A DNA stretch of 23,934 nucleotides from Scatosoma sp045660225 (GCA_045660225.1 JAZRDK010000109.1:1-23934); one strand, 5' to 3'; positions 12,444 to 21,105 are shown, counted from the first letter of the stretch. Made by a program: numbers and translations. The notes: generated by a model not told the origin, from the letters alone.

Positions 12444-12827
12444 ATGGACGCAAAATATCAATTTACCTACTTTTGTCTTTGCGTAGTCGTCGGATTTTTC
12501 GGCGGAATTCTATACGAAAGTTTTGCCTTTATAAGAAGGATTTTACGTTGTCCACAGGGCAAGAACCAAGTGCTTGGCGGAATACTTGACGCGCTGTTTT
12601 GCGTATCCTTCGCGCTGATTTGCGTGGCGTGTTCGTTTTGGTTGCGTTTGCCTGGCGTGCGCGTGTATATGTGGATAGCGTATCTTTTGGGTTTTTTAAT
12701 ATATTCGAAAACTTTGCGAAGAACGGTTGATTTTTTGCGAAAAGTATGTTATAATGTAATCCGTAAAATAGTAAAAAGGGCAAAAACCAAGAAAAAACTC
12801 TCTAAAATGGGGGATGAGTGGATATGA
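12444..12827 (+). CDS. yabQ: Spore cortex biosynthesis protein YabQ
   Basis: A 127-residue membrane protein of the YabQ family, required for spore cortex formation at the outer forespore membrane in Bacillus. It has four hydrophobic segments: FTYFCLCVVVGFFGGILYESF (about 7-27, with the family-typical G..YD/E.F and R motif), LDALFCVSFALICVACSFWL (47-66), MWIAYLLGFLIYS and a basic C-terminal tail. The ATG abuts the yabP stop and no separate ribosome site is seen, so translation is coupled. Its last bases overlap divIC, and its coding sequence contains a sigma-A promoter for the downstream genes. Confidence 0.85.
   Translation: MDAKYQFTYFCLCVVVGFFGGILYESFAFIRRILRCPQGKNQVLGGILDALFCVSFALICVACSFWLRLPGVRVYMWIAYLLGFLIYSKTLRRTVDFLRKVCYNVIRKIVKRAKTKKKLSKMGDEWI
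12727..12755 (+). promoter_or_regulatory. Internal sigma-A promoter inside yabQ for divIC and ppx
   Basis: TTGATT (12727-12732), 17-bp spacer ending in TG plus one base, TATAAT (12750-12755). It lies 69 bases before the divIC ATG and would give vegetative expression of genes that should not depend on the sporulation promoter of yabP. Confidence 0.7.
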
Positions 12828-13084
12828 CACAAGATAAAATGAGAAGAATTATAACGGCCTGCGTTTCCGCGGCTACCGTTTTATTTGTGTGCCTGTTGTC
12901 CTTTTTAATCTATCAATGGATAACGATTGCAAATCTAAACACCAAGATTGCGGAAGCGGAAGAAACCGTCGCATACTGGACTGAGAAAAATGAAAACGCT
13001 GAAACCGACCTGGAGTTTTACGAGTCTGAATTATATTTGAAATGGGCTCTTGGTGAATTAGAAGCGTTAAAAGGAAAACAATAA
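12824..13084 (+). CDS. divIC: Septum formation initiator, FtsL/DivIC family
   Basis: An 86-residue bitopic protein: short cytoplasmic start, one membrane helix (about 10-31, ACVSAATVLFVCLLSFLIYQ), then a coiled coil (IANLNTKIAEAEETVAYWTE...) and a short end. This is the layout of DivIC/FtsB, which with FtsL and DivIB stabilises the divisome outside the membrane. The ATG at 12824 overlaps the yabQ stop (ATGA) and has a GGGGGATGAG stretch upstream; GTG at 12818 would add two residues. The order yabP-yabQ-divIC is conserved in endospore formers and supports the call. ppx starts on the base after the stop. Confidence 0.82.
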   Translation: MTQDKMRRIITACVSAATVLFVCLLSFLIYQWITIANLNTKIAEAEETVAYWTEKNENAETDLEFYESELYLKWALGELEALKGKQ

Positions 13085-13954
13085 ATGAGAAAGTTTGCCG
13101 TAATTGACGTCGGCTCAAATTCCGTTCGCCTCCTATTCGTGGCGGACGGAAAAGTTTTATATAAGGCGTTAAACACGACGCGACTTGGCGAAGGGCTTGC
13201 GGAAAAACCCGTCTTGCTTGACGTCGCCGTTTTGCGTACGGCAAACGCCGTCGCAGAGTTTGCGCGCAGAGCAAAAAAGGACGGCGCGGAAAACGTATAC
13301 GCGTTTGCTACGGCGGCGGTACGTTCTGCGGAAAATAGACAAGACTTTTTGTCTGCCGTCAAGACGCTTTCGGGTATTGACGTGGAAGTGCTGTCCGGGG
13401 AAGAAGAAGCTAAGCTTGGGCTTTTGGGCGCGCTTGGCGCAAAGGACGGCGCGGTTTGCGACGTGGGTGGCGCAAGTACGGAAATCGTCGTCAAAGAAAA
13501 GGGCGAACTCCTTTACAAAAAGAGCGTGGACGTGGGTGTCGTGCGTATCAAGGATAAGTACGGGCGCGACAAGACGGAAATAGAAAAGGGACTGCTGAAA
13601 GCGTGCGAAAGCTTTAACGATTGCCCAAAGATAAAAGAAATCGTGGGTATCGGCGGTACGGCAACGACGATTGCCAGCATCGTTTTAGGGTTGACTTCGT
13701 ACGACTCGGAAAAAGTGACGGGCGCAGTCGTTACGCGCGCGCAAATGTCTGCTTTGGCGGACAAGCTTGCTAAATTGAGCGTGGCGGAAATAGAAGCGTT
13801 TCCTTGTATGCCCAAGGGTAGGGCGGACGTACTTTTAGGCGGTGTGGTTTGGTTGTCGCTTTTGATGAACGCGCTGGGTATAGAAAGGATGCGCGTCAGC
13901 GATAGAGATAACTTGGAAGGTTATGCGCTCCAACGCGGTTTTATGCACGAATAA
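13085..13954 (+). CDS. ppx: Ppx/GppA-family phosphatase (exopolyphosphatase type)
   Basis: A member of the ASKHA fold that releases phosphate from polyphosphate or converts pppGpp to ppGpp. Phosphate-loop 1 is DVGSNSVRLL (8-17), followed by ATAAVRSAEN (75-84), SGEEEAKLGLLG with the likely catalytic Glu106, phosphate-loop 2 CDVGGASTEIV (125-135) and GIGGTATTIAS (188-198). It ends with VSDRDNLEGYALQRG, where most relatives have DRGLREG-like sequence. At 289 aa it is the short form, without a C-terminal HD domain. It follows divIC directly, a placement also seen in clostridial genomes. Polyphosphate versus pppGpp preference cannot be read from the sequence. Confidence 0.88.
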   Translation: MRKFAVIDVGSNSVRLLFVADGKVLYKALNTTRLGEGLAEKPVLLDVAVLRTANAVAEFARRAKKDGAENVYAFATAAVRSAENRQDFLSAVKTLSGIDVEVLSGEEEAKLGLLGALGAKDGAVCDVGGASTEIVVKEKGELLYKKSVDVGVVRIKDKYGRDKTEIEKGLLKACESFNDCPKIKEIVGIGGTATTIASIVLGLTSYDSEKVTGAVVTRAQMSALADKLAKLSVAEIEAFPCMPKGRADVLLGGVVWLSLLMNALGIERMRVSDRDNLEGYALQRGFMHE

Positions 13955-13967
13955 ACGGAGAAATGGT

Positions 13968-15032
13968 ATGAGAAGAACGTTTGTGGCTTTATATGCGATT
14001 GTTTGCACCCTGTTGCTTGTGGCAGGGTGTTTAGCCGTGTTCTTTTTGGCTTGGGAAAGCGGTGTAAACGACGCTGTAAGGGCGCTCGTAGGATTGCTTT
14101 TTGGGTTTATCCTTGCGCCTATTTTGCACGAACTTGGGCATTTCGTTTTTGCAAAAGCCAACGATATGCGGTGCGTGTATTTGAAATGTTTTTGTTTTCG
14201 TTTTACAAGTGAAAACGGCAAAAAACGTTTTTCCTTCGTTTCGCCGTTCCGTGCGGACGAAACGCAGGTGATTCCCAAATCGGGCGGAAATATGAAAAAG
14301 CGCGCGCAACGCTATGCCGTTGGCGGACTTGTCTTTAGCGCGATTTTTCTTGCCATTGTGGTAGCGCTTAGCGTTTTGACGACGGTTTTTGTACGCCCTA
14401 ACTATTTACTGTGGGGGCTTGTGCCGTATTTTGCGTATTTACTTATCTTGAATTTGCCTGCGTTAGAATACGCAGGCGGAAAGACGGACGGGTTGGTGTA
14501 TAAAGGTATACGACGTGGTTACGATGCGGAAAAGGTTATGGTTTCCGCCATGGAAATTCAAGGTCAGCTTTACGAAGGTAAGCGGTTTTCGGACATTGAC
14601 GAACGTTATTATTTCGACCTTCCGCAACTTTGCGAAAACGAGCCGGCTTACGCCGTAATTCTCGATTTGCGCTATCGTTATTTTCTCGACAAAGACGATA
14701 TGGAAGGCGCTGCGGATTCGCTAAACCGTTTGGCTTGGTTGCAGTCGTATTTGACGGCGACGGAAATTGAAAAAGTTGCCGGGGAACTTACGTATATGCA
14801 CGCCGTTTCGGGGGCTTTGGAAGATGCGGAGGCGAGTGGTCAACTTTGCAAAACCTTCTTGCAAGGGGAAACGGCAACCGCAAAACGCATATTACTTGCT
14901 TACGTGAAGGCGTCGCAAAAAACGGACGCTGTGGATGCGCTGTTGTCACAGGCGAAAAGCGCGCTTGAAAAAGAGCCCGTGAAAGGCGTGGCGGAATTTG
15001 AAAGAAGGTTAATTTCCAAGTTGACGGATTAA
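13968..15032 (+). CDS. M50-like membrane metalloprotease with a helical C-terminal domain
   Basis: A 354-residue protein. Two N-terminal hydrophobic helices are followed by FILAPILHELGHFVFA, in which HELGH (54-58) is the zinc-binding HExxH of site-2-type proteases lying in a membrane helix. Two more helices (about 118-140 and 148-163) lead to LNLPALEYAGGKTDG (161-175), which fits the second M50 motif (NxxPxxxxDG) supplying the third zinc ligand. Residues 180-354 form a soluble helical region resembling TPR-type repeats (YAVILDLRYRYFLDKDDMEG). The start is at ATG 13968 with GGAG upstream. The substrate is unknown; in such proteases it is often an anti-sigma factor or a membrane protein. Confidence 0.72.
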   Translation: MRRTFVALYAIVCTLLLVAGCLAVFFLAWESGVNDAVRALVGLLFGFILAPILHELGHFVFAKANDMRCVYLKCFCFRFTSENGKKRFSFVSPFRADETQVIPKSGGNMKKRAQRYAVGGLVFSAIFLAIVVALSVLTTVFVRPNYLLWGLVPYFAYLLILNLPALEYAGGKTDGLVYKGIRRGYDAEKVMVSAMEIQGQLYEGKRFSDIDERYYFDLPQLCENEPAYAVILDLRYRYFLDKDDMEGAADSLNRLAWLQSYLTATEIEKVAGELTYMHAVSGALEDAEASGQLCKTFLQGETATAKRILLAYVKASQKTDAVDALLSQAKSALEKEPVKGVAEFERRLISKLTD

Positions 15033-15080
15033 AAAGACGAAAAAGGGAATACTAACAAGAAAAACACGGAAGGTGCGGAT

Positions 15081-16604
15081 ATGAAAGCGAGTGACAGCAT
15101 AGAAAAAGGTGTGCGTCGGGCAGGGGTGCTTATGCCCGTGTCTTCTCTTCCGTCTGATTGCGGAATCGGGACGCTGGGTAAGGGTGCGTACGCGTTCGTG
15201 GACTGGTTGGCGTCGGCGGGTATGAAAATTTGGCAGGTGTTGCCTTTATTGCCTACGGGCTACGGCGACAGTCCCTATCAATCGTGTGCGTCCAACGCCT
15301 TAAATTATTATTTTATTGATTTCCAGCTCTTGGAAAAAGACGGCTTATTAAAGCGCGCTGAGTACGCGGATACCGTTTGGGCGGACGACGACAGGCGCGT
15401 GGATTACGGGCGTCAATTTTTCTATAAAGCGGACGTCTTAAAAAAGGCGTATGCACGTTTTGACAAGACTTCAAAGGAGTGGAAAACCTTCTTAAAGGAA
15501 GGAAAATATCTCGATTTTGCTACGTTTATGACGTTGAAAAAGAAGTTTTCGTACGCGTCGTGGGAAACCTGGCCGGAGCCGTTTAGAAGCTCGGAAGGAA
15601 ACCTGCCCGAAAGCTTTTACAACGCGGAAAAGGACGAGCTTGAATTTTGGCAGTTTACACAATTTATTTTTCTTAAACAATGGAAATCACTTCGTGAATA
15701 CGCGTCGAAAGCCGGCGTGATTATTTTGGGGGATATGCCCATTTACGTCGCGGAAGACAGCGTAGAAAACTGGAAATATAGAAAACAACTGTTTGCGCTC
15801 GATAACGAAGGCAAACTTTCTTTGCGTGCAGGCGTTCCGCCCGACGTGTTCTCTGAAGACGGTCAGTTTTGGGGCAATCCCGTGTACGACTGGGAAAAGA
15901 TGAAAAAGGACGGCTACGCGTGGTGGAAAAACCGTATTATCGATGCCTTTGAAACGCAGTTTGACTGGATTCGAATCGACCATTTCCGCGCGTTTGACAG
16001 GTTTTTTGCAATCCCTGCGGATGCGGAAAGCGCGAAGGAAGGCAAGTGGATGGACGGGCCGAAAGCAAGCCTTTTCAACGCTCTGCCTAAGTCGGATATC
16101 GTTGCGGAAGACTTGGGCGTCATTGACGACGGCGTACGCGAGCTGTTGAAAGATACGGGCTATCCTGGTATGAAGGTGTTTGAATTCGCCTTTGACGGCA
16201 ACCCTGAAAACGAGTATTTGCCGTCGAATATTCAAGATGGTAATTGCGTGTATTATACGGGTACGCACGACAATGCGCCTCTGCGTGCGTTCTTGGAAGA
16301 AATGGACGAAGAGCAAAGAACTGCTTTTGAAAAAGACTTGGAGCGCGAGTGTTTAGACGCGGACGTTGCCTATCTTACGGAAACGGTGGAAGACGAGTGC
16401 GCGACGATTATCGAACTTTTAATGTCGTCTAATGCGGATACGGTAATTTTGCCGATGCACGACGTTGCTTGTTTTGGCGCGGAATCGCGTTTGAACGCGC
16501 CGTCGACGGTGGAAGGAAACTGGACGTTCCGTTTTAAGGAAAAGGATTTTGGGCGAAGAAAGGCAAGCTGGCTTAAAGGCTTGATAGAAAAATACGATAG
16601 ATAA
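15081..16604 (+). CDS. malQ: 4-alpha-glucanotransferase (amylomaltase, GH77)
   Basis: Transfers alpha-1,4-glucan segments between maltodextrins in the cytoplasm, releasing glucose and making longer chains for phosphorylase. At 507 aa it has the normal length. The N-terminus RAGVLMPVSSLPSDCGIGTLG is typical. Family motifs: LPTGYGDSPYQ (57-67), GDMPIYVAEDS (217-227), DWIRIDHFRAF with nucleophile Asp300, VAEDLG with acid/base Glu343 and YTGTHDNAP with Asp397. AAGG is upstream of the ATG. A strong terminator ends the gene, and the maltodextrin uptake genes follow in the same direction, so malQ and the transporter are one functional unit. Confidence 0.96.
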   Translation: MKASDSIEKGVRRAGVLMPVSSLPSDCGIGTLGKGAYAFVDWLASAGMKIWQVLPLLPTGYGDSPYQSCASNALNYYFIDFQLLEKDGLLKRAEYADTVWADDDRRVDYGRQFFYKADVLKKAYARFDKTSKEWKTFLKEGKYLDFATFMTLKKKFSYASWETWPEPFRSSEGNLPESFYNAEKDELEFWQFTQFIFLKQWKSLREYASKAGVIILGDMPIYVAEDSVENWKYRKQLFALDNEGKLSLRAGVPPDVFSEDGQFWGNPVYDWEKMKKDGYAWWKNRIIDAFETQFDWIRIDHFRAFDRFFAIPADAESAKEGKWMDGPKASLFNALPKSDIVAEDLGVIDDGVRELLKDTGYPGMKVFEFAFDGNPENEYLPSNIQDGNCVYYTGTHDNAPLRAFLEEMDEEQRTAFEKDLERECLDADVAYLTETVEDECATIIELLMSSNADTVILPMHDVACFGAESRLNAPSTVEGNWTFRFKEKDFGRRKASWLKGLIEKYDR

Positions 16605-16619
16605 ATAGAATACGGCGAA

Positions 16620-16659
16620 AGTCCCTTTTGTGAAAACGAAAGGGGCTTTTCTTTTTTTT
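16620..16659 (+). terminator. Intrinsic terminator after malQ
   Basis: A 12-bp stem, AGTCCCTTTTGT (16620-16631) with ACGAAAGGGGCT (16636-16647), around a GAAA loop, with one or two G-T pairs. Four Ts, a C and eight Ts follow. Confidence 0.9.
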
Positions 16660-16729
16660 AGGTATAAAACGAAAGGGGAATAGGAAAACTAAAAGAAACG
16701 GAAAGTCCGCTGTGGACGAAGGGGGGAAT

Positions 16730-17983
16730 ATGAAAAAGAGTACGAAAATCGTAAGCGGTGTTTTGGCGCTGATTACAGCGACGGGATTTGTGGGGTGTAT
16801 CAACCCTGACGACGGCGCGGTTGCATTGACGGTTTGGGTTTCAGAAGCCGATAAGGAGTTTGCCTTGGGTGTGGCGGACGCGTTTAAGAAAGCGAACCCT
16901 AATAAGGAATATCGAATCACCGTCGATATTCAAGGAGAAAACGACGTCGCGACGCGCGTTTTGAACGACGTTGAAAATGCGGCGGACGTGTATTCGTTCG
17001 TCAACGACCAAACGCCGAAACTTATCAATGGCGACGCGTTGACGCGAATTGCAGGAGATAGGCTGAGCAGGGTGCAGTCGGCAAACACGGAAGATTCCAT
17101 TTCGTCGGTGACGGCAACGATAAACGGCGAAGGCGCGGTGTACGGTATGCCGTATACGGACAACACGTTCTTCCTTTACTACGACAAGTCGCGTTTGACG
17201 GAAACGGACGTACAGAGTTTGGATGGGATTTTAGAAAAGTGTACGGACGGGAAGACGTTTGCTTTTCCTTTTAGCGACGGCTGGTATTCTACCGCGTTCT
17301 ACTTTGGTAAAGGGCTTGGTTATCAGGTCGTTTACGACGACGATTTAGGCGAAAAACAAATTACTTGCGAGTTTGGCGGTGAAGCGGGTACGGCTGTGAC
17401 GGAAGCGATGTGGAATTACGTGAAAGACCCGCGAGTGAAGGCGGATGCCAACGATTCGAAAATTACGGCAGGATTTTCCGACGGCAGTATCATTGCAGGC
17501 GTTTCGGGGATTTGGAATAAGAGTTCGATTGAAAAATCGCTTGGGGAAAACTTCGCCTGTGCGAAATTGCCCACGTACACGATAAATAAAGACAAAAGCG
17601 GGGAAGAACAGCTACAGCTCGTTTCTTTTGCTGGGTATAAGGCGATGGGTGTAAACAATTATTCTAAACACAAAACGGACGCGTTAGATTTTGCGGAGTT
17701 TTATACGAACCGCGAAAACCAAATCAAGCATTTTGAAGCAAGGGGATTCGTGCCCACGGACGAACAGGCAAGGCTTGACCAACGCGTACAATCGGACGTT
17801 GCGGCGCAGGCGATTACGCGTCAGTTGGCGCATAGCAGGACGCAGGTCGACGTGCCTTCTACGCTGTGGATACCGATGGAAGGCTTGGGTATGGCAATGA
17901 TAACAGGCGCGAAAAACAATTCGTTTGACGTTGCCTCGCAACTGAAGGCGTGCGTGTCGGCGATTGAGAAAAAGGAAGGATAA
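16730..17983 (+). CDS. malE: Maltodextrin-type sugar ABC transporter, substrate-binding lipoprotein
   Basis: A 417-residue family 1 extracellular solute-binding protein. It has a lipoprotein signal peptide with lipobox FVGC (Cys23). The mature N-terminus ALTVWVSEADKEFALGVADA and AFKKANPNKEYRITVD match MalE/MdxE proteins, as do AADVYSFVNDQTPKLI, GMPYTDNTFFLYYDKSRL, FPFSDGWYSTAFYFGKGL and RGFVPTDEQA. The start is ATG 16730, 3 bases after GGGGGG. It captures sugar outside the cell for the MalFG pair encoded next. The nearby malQ argues for maltose or maltodextrin as substrate. No confident sigma-A promoter was found in 16660-16729, nor a CcpA (cre) site. Confidence 0.88.
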   Translation: MKKSTKIVSGVLALITATGFVGCINPDDGAVALTVWVSEADKEFALGVADAFKKANPNKEYRITVDIQGENDVATRVLNDVENAADVYSFVNDQTPKLINGDALTRIAGDRLSRVQSANTEDSISSVTATINGEGAVYGMPYTDNTFFLYYDKSRLTETDVQSLDGILEKCTDGKTFAFPFSDGWYSTAFYFGKGLGYQVVYDDDLGEKQITCEFGGEAGTAVTEAMWNYVKDPRVKADANDSKITAGFSDGSIIAGVSGIWNKSSIEKSLGENFACAKLPTYTINKDKSGEEQLQLVSFAGYKAMGVNNYSKHKTDALDFAEFYTNRENQIKHFEARGFVPTDEQARLDQRVQSDVAAQAITRQLAHSRTQVDVPSTLWIPMEGLGMAMITGAKNNSFDVASQLKACVSAIEKKEG

Positions 17984-18006
17984 ATAGACGGTAAGGAAGG
18001 ATGGAC

Positions 18007-19410
18007 ATGAAGGGACGGGCAAAGAAAAAGGTCGGAGTTAGCGTGGCGAAATCGTTTGGTTTGGCGTTTAAGGACGGGTCGAAACAGACCCGTCTGTCCT
18101 TTGTGTTTATGGGATTTGGGCAAATTGCACGCGGACAGGTAACAAAAGGCGTTTTGTATGCCGTTGGACAAGCGTTGTTTTCCCTGTATATGATTTTTGT
18201 CGGCGGTAAGTACGTGGCGCAGTTGTTTTCAGGAAATTTGGGTACGCAAGTTTCTGGCGAGCGTTGGAACGAAGAATTGCAACTGTTTGAAAAAATCAAG
18301 GGCGACAACAGCTTTTTGGTGCTTTTGTACGGCGTTGCCACGCTGACCATCGTTCTTCTTTTTCTTTGTTTGTACTATATGAACGTGAAAGGCAGTTATG
18401 ACAACGATTTGGCGATACGACGGGGAGAAAAACCCCGTTCTTTCCAAGAAGACGTGCGCGTTTTATTAAACGAACGGTTTTACGTGCCGTTGCTTAGTTT
18501 GCCTTTTGCCGGGCTTATCGTTTTTACCGTTATGCCACTTATCTTTATGGTGCTGATTGCCTTTACGAATTACGACTACGCGCATCTGCCCCCAGGAAAA
18601 CTTTTCGACTGGGTCGGGTTTGCAAACTTCAAAACGATGTTCTCGTTTACAGGCAACGGAACGGGGTTTGCGTTGGTTTTTTTACGCGTCTTGCTTTGGA
18701 CGTTTGCATGGGCGTTTTTCGCGACGTTTAGCAACTATTTTTTAGGACTTGTCATTGCGCTTTTAATCCATAAAAAGGGGATTCGTTTCAAGTCGCTTTG
18801 GCGTACTTTATTCGTCGTCGCCATTGCCGTGCCACAGTTCGTAACCCTTCTATTGATGCAAAAGATTTTAGACGGCGACGGCATCGTCAATAAACTGCTT
18901 GGGGTAAGGGTGCTGTGGCTTACCGACCACCGATTTTTCTCTCTTTTACCGCGCGCCGTTATTATTCTCGTCAATATATGGATAGGCGTGCCGTACACCT
19001 TGCTTATCTGTTCGGGGATTTTAATGAATATCCCTGCCGATTATTACGAAGCGGGGAAAATAGACGGCGCAAGCCCTGCGCGGATTTTCTTTGATATTAC
19101 TTTGCCTTATATGATGCACGTCACCGCGCCCTATCTAATTACGCAGTTTGTCGGCAATATCAACAATTTCAACGTCATATGGCTGTTGACGGGTGGCGGA
19201 CCTGTGGACAACGTCTATTACGGTGGTGGCTCACAGGCGCAATCGACTGACCTTTTGGTGACTTGGCTCTATCGTTTGACGATAGACAGAAACCCAAGAT
19301 ACAACGTGGCGTCGGTCATCGGCATTGTCATTTTCGTCATTTGTTCCGTGCTATCCTTAATCACGTTCAATAGAAGTTCCGCCACCAAAAGCGAGGATGC
19401 GTTTCAATGA
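18007..19410 (+). CDS. malF: Maltodextrin-type ABC transporter permease, MalF type
   Basis: A 467-residue membrane subunit. A long N-terminal region contains GFGQIARGQVTKGVLYAVGQ and two extra helices (about 50-65 and 100-122). The permease core then begins with PLLSLPFAGLIVFTVMPLIF and FTNYDYAHLPP. The cytoplasmic EAA loop is YYEAGKIDGASPARIFFDIT, where the ATPase docks. FNVIWLLTGGGP is a MalF signature near the end. ATG 18007 is preferred because AAGGAAGG lies 6 bases upstream; ATG 18001 would place the ribosome site directly against the start. It overlaps malG by 4 bases. No ATPase gene accompanies it, so a shared MsmK/MalK-type ATPase elsewhere is likely. Confidence 0.92.
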   Translation: MKGRAKKKVGVSVAKSFGLAFKDGSKQTRLSFVFMGFGQIARGQVTKGVLYAVGQALFSLYMIFVGGKYVAQLFSGNLGTQVSGERWNEELQLFEKIKGDNSFLVLLYGVATLTIVLLFLCLYYMNVKGSYDNDLAIRRGEKPRSFQEDVRVLLNERFYVPLLSLPFAGLIVFTVMPLIFMVLIAFTNYDYAHLPPGKLFDWVGFANFKTMFSFTGNGTGFALVFLRVLLWTFAWAFFATFSNYFLGLVIALLIHKKGIRFKSLWRTLFVVAIAVPQFVTLLLMQKILDGDGIVNKLLGVRVLWLTDHRFFSLLPRAVIILVNIWIGVPYTLLICSGILMNIPADYYEAGKIDGASPARIFFDITLPYMMHVTAPYLITQFVGNINNFNVIWLLTGGGPVDNVYYGGGSQAQSTDLLVTWLYRLTIDRNPRYNVASVIGIVIFVICSVLSLITFNRSSATKSEDAFQ

Positions 19411-20264
19411 AAATTAAAAGAAAAAAATCAATTCAGCTTTCCAACGTGCTAGTGTACGGCGTGCTTGCCGTGCTCGGCGTTTTGTGGGTACTGCCTATCG
19501 CCTATCTCGTGTATACGGCGTTTCGCGTAACGCCGTCCACGGGTATTATCAATACGCTTTTCCCGGACGGGTTAAGGATGGGTTTTGGCAACTTTCAACG
19601 CCTATTTGAAGACACGATGTTTTCCAGGTGGCTTTTGAACACCTTGCTCGTTTCCGTATGCTCGTGCCTGCTTACGACGGCGTTTATACTTATGGTCAGT
19701 TACGCGCTGTCAAGGCTTCGTTTTAAGATGCGAAAACCGATTATGAACGTACTGCTTGTCTTGGGTATGTTTCCAGGGTTCATGAGTATGATTGCCATCT
19801 ACTTCATCTTAAAGGCAATGGGGCTTACCAACTCCTTGCTCGCTTTAATTTTGGTATATTCAGGAAGCGCGGGGCTTACGTATTATATCTGTAAAGGCTT
19901 TTTCGATACGATACCTAAGGCGATGGAGGAGGCGGCGATTTTGGACGGCGCAAGCCAGCCTACCGTCTTTTTCAAAATCGTTTTACCGCTGGCAAAACCG
20001 ATTATCGTCTACACCGTTTTGACGGCGTTTATTTCGCCTTGGTGCGACTTTATTTTTGTGAACACGATTATCAGCGACAGGGCAAAATACACCGTTTCGC
20101 TGGGGCTTTATAAAATGATAAACGCCGAGAAAAACAGTTTCAACGACAATTTCACCGTCTTTTGCGCGGGGGCGTTCGTCGTTGGCGGAATTATCGTGAC
20201 GTTGTTTATGAGCCTGCAACGCTATTACGTCGAAGGGGTAACCAGCGGTGCGGTGAAGGGATAA
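19407..20264 (+). CDS. malG: Maltodextrin-type ABC transporter permease, MalG type
   Basis: A 285-residue second membrane subunit with six helices. It begins with a short basic segment and the helix VLVYGVLAVLGVLWVLPIAY. The middle has YALSRLRFKMRKPIMNVLLV and LGMFPGFMSMIAIYFILKAM, typical of MalG. The EAA loop is MEEAAILDGASQPTVFFKIV, and LPLAKPIIVYTVLTAFISPW leads to the last helices. The C-terminus ends QRYYVEGVTSGAVKG, the usual MalG ending. The ATG overlaps the malF stop (ATGA), so the two subunits are made in equal amounts. A terminator follows. Confidence 0.95.
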   Translation: MKIKRKKSIQLSNVLVYGVLAVLGVLWVLPIAYLVYTAFRVTPSTGIINTLFPDGLRMGFGNFQRLFEDTMFSRWLLNTLLVSVCSCLLTTAFILMVSYALSRLRFKMRKPIMNVLLVLGMFPGFMSMIAIYFILKAMGLTNSLLALILVYSGSAGLTYYICKGFFDTIPKAMEEAAILDGASQPTVFFKIVLPLAKPIIVYTVLTAFISPWCDFIFVNTIISDRAKYTVSLGLYKMINAEKNSFNDNFTVFCAGAFVVGGIIVTLFMSLQRYYVEGVTSGAVKG

Positions 20265-20270
20265 GAAAAC

Positions 20271-20294
20271 GCGGTTCAAAGCGAACCGCTTTTT
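20271..20294. terminator. Bidirectional terminator between malG and the convergent permease gene
   Basis: GCGGTTC-AAAGC-GAACCGC (20271-20289), with AAGAAAA on the left and TTTTTCTT on the right. It can serve malG and the minus-strand operon that ends at 20296. Confidence 0.85.
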
Positions 20295-20295
20295 C

Positions 20296-21105
20296 TTATT
20301 TTCCGTTTTTGATGACGAGTTTTTCAATCAAAGCAACGACGGCGTACATCAACGACGCCAACACGCAAAGGATAAACACCGCGCTCATGACAAGGTCGAG
20401 TTTGAATACCTGACCGCCGTACACGATAAGATAGCCGATGCCTGCTTTGGAAACGATATATTCGCCCATAATCGAACCTATCCACGCCATACCGACGTTG
20501 ATTTTCAGCATAGAAATAAAATTCGGCAAGGACGAAGGGATAACCAACTTGCTAAGGATTTGGCGCTTGGTTGCGCCCATTGACCGTAATAATAACAGCT
20601 TGTTTTCGTCCGTCGACATAAAGCCGTTTAACATATTCAGTATGGCGACGATTAAGCCGATGAGTATCGTCATAAATACGATGGCGGTACTGCCCGTTCC
20701 AAACCAAATGATAATTAAAGGCCCAAGTGCGATTTTAGGGAGTGCGTTTAAGACGACGAAATAAGGCTCGGAAATACGGCGAAACGCTTCGCTCCACCAA
20801 AGCAAGAGCGCGATGGAATAGCCGAGTACGACGGCGATAAGAAATCCTGCCAAGGTTTCCCAAAGCGTCGTGCCGACGTGCAAAAACAACGTTCCGCTCT
20901 CGTATAATTCGGCAATCGTTTTCACTATGCGCGAAGGCGAGCTGGTGATAAACGGGTTTATCCAAGAAAATTGCGCGGACAACTCCCAAAACAGCAAAAG
21001 GATAAACAAAACGGCAAAGCGCGCGACGTTGACGAAGACGTTTTTTTTGCGTACGCCTTGCAGGTATTCTAAATGTTCACGGGTAAAAGGTAAATCGTTT
21101 TTCAT
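20296..21105 (-). CDS. ABC transporter permease, SsuC/TauC/ThiX class
   Basis: A 269-residue membrane subunit with about six helices. The first is ARFAVLFILLLFWELSAQFS, followed by NPFITSSPSRIVKTIAELY, which is typical of this class. Further segments are LGYSIALLLWWSEAFRRISE, FVVLNALPKIALGPLIIIWF and the EAA loop LLRSMGATKRQILSKLVIPS. The region IGSIMGEYIVSKAGIGYLI is also characteristic. The ATG at 21105 overlaps the stop of the ATPase gene (ATGA on the minus strand) and has GGAAGGAG upstream; a TTG 18 bases earlier is not needed. With the two genes upstream it forms an importer. Candidate substrates for the class are sulfonates, taurine, nitrate and thiamine pyrimidine precursors. Confidence 0.9.
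   Translation of the reverse strand: MKNDLPFTREHLEYLQGVRKKNVFVNVARFAVLFILLLFWELSAQFSWINPFITSSPSRIVKTIAELYESGTLFLHVGTTLWETLAGFLIAVVLGYSIALLLWWSEAFRRISEPYFVVLNALPKIALGPLIIIWFGTGSTAIVFMTILIGLIVAILNMLNGFMSTDENKLLLLRSMGATKRQILSKLVIPSSLPNFISMLKINVGMAWIGSIMGEYIVSKAGIGYLIVYGGQVFKLDLVMSAVFILCVLASLMYAVVALIEKLVIKNGK

Noticed and set aside
13923..13967. Upstream ATG for the M50-like protein
   Set aside because: It lies within the ppx coding sequence and lacks a ribosome site. ATG 13968 has GGAG upstream and starts the hydrophobic N-terminus.
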